The notes: a model not told the origin generated them from the sequence alone. DNA of 64,000 nt from Aphanizomenon flos-aquae FACHB-1287 (GCF_014698755.1 NZ_JACJTO010000022.1:1-64000); one strand, 5' to 3'; counted from the stretch's first letter, positions 26,484-35,637 are shown. Numbers and translations: made by a program.

Positions 26484-28160
26484 ATGGAATCACAGATTAC
26501 GGTTGGTACTATTCTACAAAATCGTTACCACATAATTCACATTATTGGACAGGGAGGATTTGGTAGAACCTATCTAGCAGAAGATCAAAGACGCTTTAAT
26601 GAGCTTTGTGTTCTTAAAGAATTAATTGCCCCAATCACGGGAACATCTGCTGGAGAAAAAGCACAGGAGTTATTTGAACGAGAGGCTGCTATCTTGTATC
26701 AAATTGAACATCCACAAATTCCTAAGTTTCGAGAAAAATTTGCCCAAAATGAAAAGTTATTTTTGGTGCAAGATTTTGTGGCTGGTAAAACTTACCGGAA
26801 TTTACTCAAAGAACGCCAAGAGGTTGGTACAACTTTTACGGAAGCTGAAGTATTGCATTTGCTACAAAGTCTATTACCTGTACTTAGTTATATTCACGGA
26901 CAAGGAATTATTCACCGAGATATTTCTCCAGAGAATATGATTTTACGGGAAAATGATTTTTTGCCTGTGTTAATTGACTTTGGGGTAGTTAAGGAATTAG
27001 CTACAAAGTTACAATCATCAAGTCCTACACCAGTAACTACTGTGGGTAAATTAGGTTACGCACCTAGTGAGCAGATGCAAACAGGTAGGGTATATCCTAG
27101 TAGTGATTTGTATGCGTTGGCTGTGACGGTAATAGTTTTGCTGACGGGGAAAGAACCCGCAGATTTATTTGACGAGCAGCAACTAACTTGGAATTGGCAA
27201 AAATGGGTAACTGTGAAACCAGAATTTGCTCAGGTTTTGGAGCGAATGTTGAGTTATATGCCGGCGATGCGGTATCAAACTGCTGCTGATGTTATTCAAG
27301 CTCTGCTAAACTTAGGACAGAATGGCCAATTTCCTACTAATTTATCTTCTTTACAAACTATTGCTGTTGGTCATCGTCCTGAACCTATCTCAACAACTCC
27401 TAAACCCCCAGAATCTTCTAATTCTAGCCAAAGTAGCTCTTTTTTGGATAATAGTTGGGTGTTGGGAGGAATTGGCTGTATTGTAATTATTTTAGCAGGG
27501 GTTGGTTCTTGGACTTGGGTAAGTTCACTTAAAAATCGCTCTCGTCCAGCAGCGGAAACAACCACAAGCCCACAATCATTTCCTTCCCCTGTTATTCCCA
27601 GTGTGATAACATTAACACCAACGCCTACACCCACGCCGACTAATAGTGAACTTGTGATTAATCGTCAACGTCTGAAGTTAGACAAGTATAATAAAGCGAA
27701 AGTTGAGGGAACACTACGAGAAAATGAATTAGTTGAATATAGTTTCCAAGGTAAGAGTGGGGAAAAATTAATTGTATCTGCGAATGAAAACAGTGGTATT
27801 GTACTGACGATTTTAACTGATAATAAAATTGTTAATACTCAAGATCAAGAATCTACATCCTATGAGGGAATATTAGCGCGTGATGGAAGATATATTATTC
27901 GGTTAGGTTTGTCTGGGGACATTTCGGAGGTTAATTATAGTTTGGATGTGGTTTTAGAAGTGCCTACACCAACGGAAACGCCAACTCCGACGGAAACACC
28001 AACTCCGACGGAAACACCAACTCCGACGGAAACGCCCACACCGACGGAAACGCCTACACCAACGGAAACGCCAACTCCGACGGAAACACCAACTCCGACG
28101 GAAACACCAACGGAAACACCAACGGAAACGCCTACACCAGGGTTTAATGGGACCAATTAA
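26484..28160 (+). CDS. Membrane Ser/Thr protein kinase with PPC-like sensor and Pro-Thr-Glu repeat tail
   Basis: The 558-residue kinase has a Gly loop GQGGFGRTY (22-30), ATP lysine K45 in VLKELI, catalytic loop HRDISPEN (144-151) and DFG (165-167). The usual catalytic-loop lysine at 148 is serine. A membrane segment (VLGGIGCIVIILAGVGSWTW, about 325-345) follows the kinase. The outside part has a PPC-like beta domain (about 390-490) and ends in about 60 residues of PTPTET repeats encoded by an 18-base DNA repeat. The tail could span the cell wall or vary in length. The substrate is unknown. Confidence 0.9.
   Translation: MESQITVGTILQNRYHIIHIIGQGGFGRTYLAEDQRRFNELCVLKELIAPITGTSAGEKAQELFEREAAILYQIEHPQIPKFREKFAQNEKLFLVQDFVAGKTYRNLLKERQEVGTTFTEAEVLHLLQSLLPVLSYIHGQGIIHRDISPENMILRENDFLPVLIDFGVVKELATKLQSSSPTPVTTVGKLGYAPSEQMQTGRVYPSSDLYALAVTVIVLLTGKEPADLFDEQQLTWNWQKWVTVKPEFAQVLERMLSYMPAMRYQTAADVIQALLNLGQNGQFPTNLSSLQTIAVGHRPEPISTTPKPPESSNSSQSSSFLDNSWVLGGIGCIVIILAGVGSWTWVSSLKNRSRPAAETTTSPQSFPSPVIPSVITLTPTPTPTPTNSELVINRQRLKLDKYNKAKVEGTLRENELVEYSFQGKSGEKLIVSANENSGIVLTILTDNKIVNTQDQESTSYEGILARDGRYIIRLGLSGDISEVNYSLDVVLEVPTPTETPTPTETPTPTETPTPTETPTPTETPTPTETPTPTETPTPTETPTETPTETPTPGFNGTN
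27961..28137 (+). repeat. 18-bp coding tandem repeat (PTPTET)
   Basis: About ten copies of CCAACTCCGACGGAAACA, with variants such as CCTACACCAACGGAAACG, and two shortened units near the end, form the kinase C-terminus. Synonymous changes between units suggest selection on the protein as well as unequal crossing over. Copy number probably varies between strains. Confidence 0.9.
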
Positions 28161-28220
28161 CCTAATTAACGCTAAATTATGAAAAGAAGCAAATTAAGTT
28201 GTTATTGTTAGCGAAAAACT

Positions 28221-28901
28221 TTGTTAAATACTTTACTGATTACGGGAACTGATACGGAGGCTGGTAAAACTGTTGTGACAGCGGCCTTAGCGGCTTATTG
28301 GCAAAAATATTATCCTCAGCGCAGTTTGGGGATAATGAAGCCAATTCAATCGGGGGTAGGAGATAGAGAACTGTACCAAACTCTATTTAATCTGGAACAG
28401 TCGCCAGCAGAAATTACACCTTTGTATTTTCAAGCCCCTTTAGCTCCGCCTATAGCTGCTGCTAAGGAAAATCGCTATGTTGATTTAGCATTAGTTTGGC
28501 AGACTTTGTTAGCTTTGCAAAAACAACGTGATTTTATCCTGGTAGAGTCTTTAGGGGGTTTAGGTTCACCAATTACTGATGAATTGACGGTGGCTGATTT
28601 GGCGGGTGCATGGGGACTACAGACCATTTTGGTTGTGCCTGTAAGATTGGGAGCGATCGCTCAAGCTGTTGCTAATATAGCATTAGCTAGGCAAACTAAA
28701 ATTAATCTCCGGGGGATTATTCTTAATTGTACCCAACCCCGCCAGGAAGCAGAAATTGCCGATTTAACTCCACCAGGGTTAATTCAATCATTAACAAATA
28801 TACCCGTTTTAGGTTGTATACCCTATCTGGAAAATCCCAGAGATTTGCAAAAACTTGCGGAAGTTGCTGCTAATTTGGATTGGGAAATATATTGTAGCTA
28901 A
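28221..28901 (+). CDS. bioD: Dethiobiotin synthetase
   Basis: The 226-residue protein starts [20 protein letters not shown], the P-loop typical of BioD, and has KPIQSGVGD for diaminopelargonate binding and [13 protein letters not shown] downstream. It closes the ureido ring in biotin synthesis using ATP and CO2. The start is TTG at 28221; the ATG upstream is closed by a stop at about 28211, so TTG is the only sensible choice. No other bio gene is adjacent. The peptidase gene downstream is separated by heptamer-like repeats. Confidence 0.88.
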   Translation: MLNTLLITGTDTEAGKTVVTAALAAYWQKYYPQRSLGIMKPIQSGVGDRELYQTLFNLEQSPAEITPLYFQAPLAPPIAAAKENRYVDLALVWQTLLALQKQRDFILVESLGGLGSPITDELTVADLAGAWGLQTILVVPVRLGAIAQAVANIALARQTKINLRGIILNCTQPRQEAEIADLTPPGLIQSLTNIPVLGCIPYLENPRDLQKLAEVAANLDWEIYCS

Positions 28902-28956
28902 TGGGTGATTGGTGATTGGGAAGAGTTTTTTAATTGTTAATTTTTAATTGATAAAT

Positions 28957-30174
28957 ATGGTTTCTACATTTCCTCTCAATTCAACAGTAAATCTCCAAAA
29001 TGTGCGGTTAGAAATTCGAGCTTTACAACCGCAATTAGTAGAATGGAGACGACAGATTCACCAAAAACCAGAATTAGGTTTTCAGGAAAAAATCACCGCT
29101 GAGTTTATTTCCCAAAAGTTGCAATCATGGGGAATTGCACATCAAATCGAAATTGCTCAAACGGGAATTGTAGCTATTATTAAAGGTGAAAAATCCGGGA
29201 CGGGTAAAGTATTAGCAATTCGTGCTGATATGGATGCTTTACCTATTCAAGAACTCAACGAGGTTTCCTATTGTTCTCAACATGATGGTATCATGCACGC
29301 TTGTGGACATGATGGACATACAGCGATCGCTCTCGGCACAGCCTGTTACTTAAATAACCATCGTCAAGACTTTAGCGGGACTGTAAAAATTATTTTTCAA
29401 CCTGCAGAAGAGGGACCAGGTGGCGCAAAACCGATGATAGCAGCGGGTGTACTTAATAACCCAGATGTTGATGCAATTATCGGTTTACACTTATGGAATA
29501 ATCTGCCGTTGGGGACAGTAGGGGTGCGAGACGGGGCATTAATGGCCGCTGTTGAATTGTTCCATTGTACTATTTTCGGTAAAGGTGGACACGGAGCAAT
29601 TCCTCATCAAACCGTAGATTCTCTAGTTGTAGCGGCACAAATAGTCAATGCTTTACAAACCATTGTTTCCCGTAATGTTAACCCCCTGGATGCAGCAGTT
29701 GTGACAGTGGGCGAATTTCATGCAGGAACAGCAGTTAATGTAATTGCTGATACCGCGAAAATGGGCGGAACTGTGAGGTATTTTAATCCTCATTTAGCAG
29801 GTTTTTTTAAAGAACGCATTCAACAAATTATCGAGGGGATTTGTCAAAGTCACGGTGCAAGTTATGAATTAGATTATAACCATCTTTATCCACCCGTAAT
29901 CAATGATTCTGCCATAACTGCACTAGTGCGTTCAGTAGCGGAAGAAGTGGTAGAAACCCCCATTGGTGTACTCAGTGAATGTCAAACTATGGGTGGGGAA
30001 GATATGTCATTTTTCCTGCAAAAAGTTCCTGGTTGTTACTTTTTTCTTGGTTCTGCAAATCCCGATAAAAAATTAGATTATCCTCATCATCATCCTCGGT
30101 TTGATTTTGATGAAACTGCTTTATCAATGGGTATAGAAATATTTGTGCGTTGTTTGGAAAAGTTTTTTGATTGA
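28957..30174 (+). CDS. M20-family amidohydrolase (hippurate/IAA-amino acid hydrolase-like)
   Basis: From the ATG at 28957 (405 residues) the protein has the M20D pattern: HQKPELGFQE, RADMDALPIQELN, HACGHDGHTAIALG with metal ligands, FQPAEEGPGGAKPMI and a late metal ligand in MGGEDMSFFL. These enzymes remove the acyl group from N-acyl amino acids. The exact substrate cannot be told. A TTG nine bases upstream would add three residues and is less likely. Cytoplasmic; no signal peptide. Confidence 0.92.
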   Translation: MVSTFPLNSTVNLQNVRLEIRALQPQLVEWRRQIHQKPELGFQEKITAEFISQKLQSWGIAHQIEIAQTGIVAIIKGEKSGTGKVLAIRADMDALPIQELNEVSYCSQHDGIMHACGHDGHTAIALGTACYLNNHRQDFSGTVKIIFQPAEEGPGGAKPMIAAGVLNNPDVDAIIGLHLWNNLPLGTVGVRDGALMAAVELFHCTIFGKGGHGAIPHQTVDSLVVAAQIVNALQTIVSRNVNPLDAAVVTVGEFHAGTAVNVIADTAKMGGTVRYFNPHLAGFFKERIQQIIEGICQSHGASYELDYNHLYPPVINDSAITALVRSVAEEVVETPIGVLSECQTMGGEDMSFFLQKVPGCYFFLGSANPDKKLDYPHHHPRFDFDETALSMGIEIFVRCLEKFFD

Positions 30175-30270
30175 AAACTAAAAACATGATAAAATCGTTT
30201 TTAATTATTCGCAGGTTATCATCCTACCCCAGCAGAAATTTATTTAAACCAATGGTTATCAACTAATAAA

Positions 30271-32001
30271 TTATTTTCCTCTTTCCCGATGATTAGCAGC
30301 TTGTAATAATAAAGATTCGGCAAAAGAGATTGCTTCATTTGCGGATTTACCACCAGCTAATTGTGCCAATTCTTCCCGACGGGTAGTTAAATTATTTAAA
30401 CTTGTCACTCTTACCACTGTCCGCTGTTCATCATCACTATTAATAACTTTATTAATTACTAATTTATCAACACGAAAATGATGATCTGCCATGGCGGCAA
30501 TTAGAGGCTGATGGGTTACACATAATACTTGATGTTCTTGACTAAGTTGATGCAATTTTTCCGCTATGGCCTGGGCAACTCTACCAGAAACCCCCACATC
30601 AATTTCATCAAATATCATTGTTCCCACTTCATTACCTTGATGGAAACAGGCTTTTAAGGCTAGTAAAAATCGACTCATCTCTCCACCGGAGGCAATTTCT
30701 GTTAATGGTTGAATAGGTTCACCAGGATTAGGACTAAACATAAAAGTAATTTTATCTGCACCTGTAGAACTGGGGGAAATGGGGATAATTTCTATTTGGA
30801 ATTTTACCTTATCCATGGCTAAAGGTTTGAGTTCAGCTAATAATTGAGATTCTAAATTAGCTGCAGTTTGTCGTCGTAATTGGGTGAGTTCTTGACTAAT
30901 TTGATGGAGTGTTTGTAAAGATAATTGTTCTTGTTGTTCCAAAGTTTCGATAGATTGTTCACTAGTATTTAATTGATTTAATTCAGTTTGAATACGTTCA
31001 TAATAAGCCATAGCTTCCGTCAAAGTTGGTCCATATTTACGACAAATTTGTTTTAATTCCCGTATCCGTTCTTCCACTTCCTCTAACCGCTGAGGGTCTG
31101 CTTCTAACCCTTCTCCATAAATATTAATTTGTCTACCTACTTGCATTACTGCTGCTACCGCGTCTCGCACCAATTCCAGAAGGGATTGTAGTTGAGAATC
31201 ATATTCTACCATCTGAGTTAATATCATCTCTCCATCGGCTAATAAATCAGCAGCGGTGCGAGTTTCCTGATCATCTTGATACAAAGCCTGATAGACTTTA
31301 TAACTCATTTGTTGTAAATCAACAACATGATTGAGGCGGTCCCGTTCTTGATTTAATTGTTCCATTTCCTGGGTATCATTAAGATTAGCAGCACCCAGTT
31401 CTTGTACTTGATAGGTGAGTAAATCCAATTGTTGCAGCCTTTCCCGTTCTGATGTCCGGCGTTTTTCTAGTGCTTGACGGGCTTGTTGATAGATAATAAA
31501 AGCAGCAGCGACATTTTGTCGTTTTTGCAACAAAGCATCACCACCATATAAATCTAACCAATCTCGAACCTGAGCAGATTGTCCTACCTGTACGGTTTGC
31601 CCTTGTGCTGTAATTTCTACTAAATGATCCCGTAATCCTCCCATTAAGGGGCGATTTACCAGGACTCCATTTACCCGTGATCTACTGCGTATATTACTGA
31701 TGGTGGTGGCAATTTCTCGACTAATTATTACAACATGATCATCTGTTAAATCAATTTCCTGTTCGTTTAACCAAGCAGTTAGAGGAGGAGTAACGCTAAA
31801 AGTTGCTTCTACTATAGCTCTATTTGTGCCAGTCCGAATTACTCGACTGGAGACTTTACCACCTAAAACTGCATCAATTGCATCTAATATAATTGATTTT
31901 CCTGCTCCGGTTTCTCCTGTTAATACATTCAAACCGGCACCAAAATCTAATTCTAGATGATCAATTAAGGCAAAATTTTCAATTCTTAAATATAGTAGCA
32001 T
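30271..32001 (-). CDS. recN: DNA repair protein RecN
   Basis: The 576-residue SMC-like protein has an N-terminal Walker A (LTGETGAGKSIILDAID), central coiled coils (about 155-350) and the C-terminal ABC signature FMFSPNPGEPIQPLTEIASG with Walker B MIFDEIDVGVSG. RecN acts early in double-strand-break repair. The size is normal. Just beyond its start (32060-32155) lies an unrelated WD40 remnant. Confidence 0.95.
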   Translation of the reverse strand: MLLYLRIENFALIDHLELDFGAGLNVLTGETGAGKSIILDAIDAVLGGKVSSRVIRTGTNRAIVEATFSVTPPLTAWLNEQEIDLTDDHVVIISREIATTISNIRSRSRVNGVLVNRPLMGGLRDHLVEITAQGQTVQVGQSAQVRDWLDLYGGDALLQKRQNVAAAFIIYQQARQALEKRRTSERERLQQLDLLTYQVQELGAANLNDTQEMEQLNQERDRLNHVVDLQQMSYKVYQALYQDDQETRTAADLLADGEMILTQMVEYDSQLQSLLELVRDAVAAVMQVGRQINIYGEGLEADPQRLEEVEERIRELKQICRKYGPTLTEAMAYYERIQTELNQLNTSEQSIETLEQQEQLSLQTLHQISQELTQLRRQTAANLESQLLAELKPLAMDKVKFQIEIIPISPSSTGADKITFMFSPNPGEPIQPLTEIASGGEMSRFLLALKACFHQGNEVGTMIFDEIDVGVSGRVAQAIAEKLHQLSQEHQVLCVTHQPLIAAMADHHFRVDKLVINKVINSDDEQRTVVRVTSLNNLTTRREELAQLAGGKSANEAISFAESLLLQAANHRERGK

Positions 32002-32059
32002 TTACATTATCCTCAGATTGCAGACTTCCTTATTTACCCTGATTATTAGCAACTTAAGC

Positions 32060-32155
32060 TCAGGGAAACAGAGTCACGGTTGTATCTCTATTCCCAGCAG
32101 CTAATATTTTACCATCTAGACTGAAGGCAATTGAGTCAATCACTGAATCAGTACA
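32060..32155 (-). pseudogene. WD40-repeat protein C-terminal remnant
   Basis: The frame ends with SVIDSIAFSLDGKILAAGNR then DTTVTLFP and a stop, which is the last blade of a WD40 protein (IAFSxDGKxLAAGxxDxTVxLW). Nothing upstream continues it. It marks a deletion junction between recN and the bacteriocin region. Confidence 0.55.
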
Positions 32156-32311
32156 TTGTAGATTATTACACTGGTCGGGAGCAAGCGGAAGATAAATTGT
32201 ATGAAGACAGTATTGGTATTGTAATATGCCTGTGATATGAATAGATAAGAGCAATTTCTCATTAAGAAATAATTAGGATGCTTGGGTAGTTCAATTTTTA
32301 CAGAACCGTTT

Positions 32312-33031
32312 ATGTATACATATCCATGGACAAGTAGTAATAGAGCGGGAAGCAATTCTTTAGGTAACTTTTTAACAGATTCTGAGCGGGAAATGCTGTT
32401 AGAATCATTACAAGAAGATTGTCCTGAATCTCAGCGTCAACGGATTCAAATCATGTTGTTAGCGGACGAGGGGATAACTCAAGCAGAAATTTGTCAAATT
32501 TTGGGGTGTTGTCCCGCAACTGCTAGACATTGGATACACATAGCTCGTCAGGGAATGGTGCATCAATGGCAAGATTGTCCGATTGGTCGCCCTAAATTAG
32601 TTAGTAATGAATACTTACAACGATTAAAAGAATTATTTTACAGTAATCCTCGTGGTTATGGTTATGGTTCTCAACACTGGACATTGAATTGGTTACAGAA
32701 ACATCTATGCGAAGAATTTGGCTTTAAAGTGAGCGATCGCCATTTTAAGCGACTTCTCAAACAAATGGGTTTATCCACTCGACGAAAATCGAGCCATAAC
32801 GGACAAAACAGCCCAAAATCAGCCGCAGAACCCAAAATAGCCATTGCTGACCTTAAAAAAACAAATACCGCCGATTCCTCCGAAATTATACTTATTAATT
32901 CTCACAAAGCAGTAAAGGATTTAGACATTTATGGTGCACAATATCTCCGCTCAATTAGTATCTCTGCAACAAATCAACAATATATTAGGGTATTCACTGA
33001 CCACAGAAGAATTTTATCACTATCTTCCTGA
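32312..33031 (+). CDS. Helix-turn-helix protein upstream of the C39 exporter
   Basis: From ATG 32312 the protein has 239 residues. Residues about 25-75 form a homeodomain-like HTH (GITQAEICQILGCCPATARH), similar to those in IS630-type transposases and small regulators. Residues 95-150 form a second winged-helix-like unit (GSQHWTLNWLQKHLCEEFGF). The 3' end overlaps the exporter gene by 101 bases in another frame. It may regulate the exporter and precursor genes or be a domesticated transposase N-terminus. The position immediately before a peptidase exporter suggests a pathway link, but the function is not proven. Confidence 0.6.
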   Translation: MYTYPWTSSNRAGSNSLGNFLTDSEREMLLESLQEDCPESQRQRIQIMLLADEGITQAEICQILGCCPATARHWIHIARQGMVHQWQDCPIGRPKLVSNEYLQRLKELFYSNPRGYGYGSQHWTLNWLQKHLCEEFGFKVSDRHFKRLLKQMGLSTRRKSSHNGQNSPKSAAEPKIAIADLKKTNTADSSEIILINSHKAVKDLDIYGAQYLRSISISATNQQYIRVFTDHRRILSLSS

Positions 33032-34250
33032 ACTTCAACCTATTAACCCTAAAGTCGGCAAATTCTGGACAGGAAAGAATGTTGAACCGGGCATTTACAT
33101 TATCATTACGGGCAAAGTCAGACTATTAGATGATAGAGATGAATTAATTACTACTCTAGAGCCTGGAGAATCTTTCGGTGAATTTACCTTGTTTCCCGAA
33201 TCTAAATTTCAGACTTATGGAGCCAGAGCTTCAGCAAATTTACAGTTATGTTTCTTGCCAGAAAAGTTACTGTTGCCATTAATAGCCAAGTATCCCCAAA
33301 TTCGAGAACATTTATGGCAGAAAGCATACTCCCCAGAAACGCAGATTATACAAGCAGATTATGCACCGATAAAACTAAACCCACCAGAAAACGACAATTC
33401 AAATTCAGATTCAACCCCCTATTTAACCTCAGAATCAAAAATTAATAAAGCCTATTTTCCCAGTCCCAGACAACGGGTGGGGCATTTATGGCAAAAGGTA
33501 ATGGGGCGCTATCCATTCTTTGCTCAACAAAGTGGTTCTGACTGCGGAGCAGCTTGTTTAGTGATGGTGTCCAGGTATTGGGGGAAACGTTTTAGTGTAA
33601 ATCGTCTCCGTGATATTGCCAATGTAGACCGCAATGGTGCATCTTTGCGAGGGTTATTAACAGCAGCAGAAAGTCTAGGTTTTGCTACTAGACCTGTCAA
33701 AGCTAGTTTAAAGCAGTTAGCAAAGCAAAAATTACCTGCTATTGTTCATTGGGAAGGCAAACATTACATAGTGGTCTACGAAATTACCCCTAAATATGTA
33801 ATTGTGGCAGACCCTGCTATTGGTCAACGCACCCTCACCCATGAGGAATTTAACAGCGACTGGACTGGTTATACATTGTTGTTACAACCGACAGCAATGC
33901 TCAAAGAAACGAAAGAGACATCTACACCTTTTTGGCAGTTTTTCGAGTTAATAAAACCCCATTCTGTAGTCATGTTGGAAGTATTTATCGCTTCCATATT
34001 TATCCAGATATTTGGCTTAATTACCCCCTTATTTACCCAATTAATTTTAGATCGGGTAGTGGTACAACGGTCAGAACTGACCCTGACAGCAGTAGGAATA
34101 GGATTGTTGATTTTTAGCCTTTTTCGGGTGGCCATGACTGGTTTAAGGCAATATCTTTTAGATCATACGGCTAATCGAATAGATTTAGCATTAGTTGTCG
34201 TTCCCATACTCTGTATGGGAATGAATTACAGAAGGCTCTGCCTTCATTGA
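32931..34250 (+). pseudogene. Truncated C39-peptidase ABC exporter (no ATPase domain)
   Basis: The 439-residue product has a cyclic-nucleotide-binding-like domain (about 43-125), a C39 bacteriocin-processing peptidase with C205 (SGSDCGAACL), H278 (WEGKHYIVV) and D294 (IVADPAIGQ) all present, and the first membrane helices (about 325-420). It stops in the palindromic element at 34198-34309; the rest of the membrane domain and the whole ATPase are missing, and nothing after the element resumes them. Full-length relatives cleave double-glycine leaders and export the peptide. The peptidase could still fold, but export cannot work from this gene. Confidence 0.85.
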
Positions 34251-34309
34251 TACTAAGTCACGGAGGCAGAGCCTCTAGGTAGCATTCCCAGTCGGAGACT
34301 GGGAACGAG
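34198..34309 (+). mobile_element. MITE-like palindromic element that truncates the exporter
   Basis: The 112-base element is bounded by TCGTTCCCA and TGGGAACGA and holds four hairpins: TTCCCATAC/GTATGGGAA, GAAGG/CCTTC, GAGGC/GCCTC and TTCCCAGTC/GACTGGGAA. A half copy is at 3493-3520. It supplies the last 14 or so codons and the stop of the exporter frame. Confidence 0.75.
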
Positions 34310-34318
34310 AAAAAAACC

Positions 34319-34417
34319 CTACCGCTTCTCCCCAGCTATAATTATAGCTGAACCACTTGTAATCAGGGCTGTACCTATCCCAATTGGAGTTGTGAAAATT
34401 GGTTTTATGCTCTGAGA
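34319..34417 (-). pseudogene. Possible decayed bacteriocin-core fragment
   Basis: A frame open between two stops reads IKPIFTTPIGIGTALITSGS then AIIIAGEKR. Its composition (TTP, GTALITSGSA) recalls the core of the precursor at 35398-35637. It has no leader or start, so it is at best a remnant of a fourth precursor. Confidence 0.3.
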
Positions 34418-34439
34418 TTACACTACTCAAATTCTGAGA

Positions 34440-34613
34440 TTAAAACAGACCCACTACCCATTTAACGGCTTTAGTAACTGCCCAAGCTACGTCATAAGCA
34501 AAGCTAGTTTCTGGTGTTGGTTTACCGCCAAAAATCGAATTAATAAAACTATCCTCTGTTAATTCTTGCAAGTAGTCTGAATTGATATCTAGAATGCTGA
34601 TTCTACCTTTCAT
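34440..34613 (-). CDS. Double-glycine-leader bacteriocin-like precursor (peptide C)
   Basis: The start is the ATG at 34613, with GGAG twelve bases upstream; this gives 57 residues. The leader ISILDINSDYLQELTEDS ends in INSIFGG (residues 24-30), the classic double-glycine site cut by C39 peptidases. The core of 27 residues (KPTPETSFAYDVAWAVTKAV then KWVVGLF) is amphipathic and hydrophobic, as in class II bacteriocins. Leader pattern I-x-I-x-D-ELT-x-E matches peptide B upstream. It is the last gene of the minus-strand group. Confidence 0.72.
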   Translation of the reverse strand: MKGRISILDINSDYLQELTEDSFINSIFGGKPTPETSFAYDVAWAVTKAVKWVVGLF

Positions 34614-34679
34614 GATGTTAATTTTCTCCACACTAATAACAATTGATTTCTGCAAAACAAAAAGGCAACTTTTAATTAG

Positions 34680-34856
34680 TTAATTTCCATTGCAAGCATC
34701 AGAAACACCTTTTTTAATATCGGACCAATGGTTTATAACATAAACAGCAGCAGCAACAACCCAAGGCCAAATACCACCTTGAATTAAAGATTGTTCTTCA
34801 GCAGTCAGTTCAACAAAGTTTTCACTATGCAAGTCAGCAATTTGAATCTTAGCCAT
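34680..34856 (-). CDS. Double-glycine-leader bacteriocin-like precursor (peptide B)
   Basis: This 58-residue gene was read directly from the DNA. The leader AKIQIADLHSENFVELTAEE ends QSLIQGG (residues 22-28); the core is IWPWVVAAAVYVINHWSDIK followed by KGVSDACNGN, with one Cys, two Gly and a hydrophobic helix. A strong ribosome site (AAGGAG, nine bases before ATG) supports the start. The ELTxEE...GG leader is typical of Nif11-unrelated, C39-processed precursors. Together with peptide C it could form a two-peptide bacteriocin. Confidence 0.8.
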   Translation of the reverse strand: MAKIQIADLHSENFVELTAEEQSLIQGGIWPWVVAAAVYVINHWSDIKKGVSDACNGN

Positions 34857-34935
34857 CTTCGTATTCTCCTTGGTTTTAAAAAGTCAAAAAATCTAGAAAA
34901 AATCGGAAATTCAGATTATGGTGCAAAATATTCAG

Positions 34936-35370
34936 TTAACAAGCCGTTGGTGTGGCCACGTGAATTGACAATTCAGAAGCATTGTAATTATCCGTAATTA
35001 CTTGCGGACAACGCATACAAGCTGCTTTCCCTTCCTGTTGCCACCAACGACAATCACGACGTATAGAACAGGGAGGTAATTCCTCTCCTACTGTCGGTAA
35101 GTTTTCGACAATTCGTGTAGCTAAACCACAATTTTTCCCATCAAAATGTTGACAACCATTTGTGGCACAAGTTGAAGCTGTACGAAATACTTCCGCTGGT
35201 GTCACAGGACTAACTTTAGCTATTAATTCATCTGTGATAGGTTGAGGCTGTTTCAGATAAGCTACACGAGGTTCTGCTACTGTTCCACCAATGATACCGA
35301 AAACAAAACTTTCCCCTGGTTCTGGTCTAGCACTGGGGCAAAGTGTAGTTTTTTCAGCAATTTCTTTCAT
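34936..35370 (-). CDS. Cys-rich conserved hypothetical protein in the bacteriocin cluster
   Basis: The ATG at 35370 is chosen over a TTG at 35385 because GGAGG lies eleven bases before it; this gives 144 residues. Nine or so cysteines appear in patterns CATNGCQHFDGKNC and CSIRRDC then CMRCP, plus a lone N-terminal C and a C-terminal one. They suggest a zinc or iron-sulphur site. I believe similar proteins occur beside peptide-export genes in other cyanobacteria but cannot name the family. It lies between precursors A and B, 27 bases after A, so the genes are probably one operon. It could modify or protect against the peptides. Confidence 0.65.
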   Translation of the reverse strand: MKEIAEKTTLCPSARPEPGESFVFGIIGGTVAEPRVAYLKQPQPITDELIAKVSPVTPAEVFRTASTCATNGCQHFDGKNCGLATRIVENLPTVGEELPPCSIRRDCRWWQQEGKAACMRCPQVITDNYNASELSIHVATPTAC

Positions 35371-35397
35371 CCTTTTAGCCTCCAAATAAGAGGATTT

Positions 35398-35637
35398 TTA
35401 TGCCAAACGAACATCAGTTGGACGTGCGATTTTTCCTATTGTGATAGGCTCACGGATGATTATTCCACATATTATGGGTTTGATGAGTCTCGCACCGCTT
35501 GTGGTAAGAGCTATACCACCAGAAACGTTTTTAGCTTCTTCGTCAGATACAGATGCTAGAGCCTCATTACGACGCGCTACTGCATTATTAACAGCACTAT
35601 CAATTAGGTCATTGATTTCAAGACGATGATTATTCAT
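35398..35637 (-). CDS. Double-glycine-leader bacteriocin-like precursor (peptide A)
   Basis: The 79-residue product has a 41-residue leader ending EALASVSDEEAKNVSGG and a 38-residue core (IALTTSGARLIKPIICGIII followed by REPITIGKIARPTDVRLA). The core is rich in Ile and has one Cys, several Thr and Ser. A GAGG ribosome site precedes ATG 35637. The leader is longer than in B and C and of a different type, so it may belong to another modification class. It is first in the minus-strand group, with two hairpins upstream. Confidence 0.75.
   Translation of the reverse strand: MNNHRLEINDLIDSAVNNAVARRNEALASVSDEEAKNVSGGIALTTSGARLIKPIICGIIIREPITIGKIARPTDVRLA

Noticed and set aside
27935-28156. Minus-strand Gly-Val-Ser repeat protein
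   Set aside because: It is the antisense reading of the 18-base PTPTET repeat of the kinase gene.
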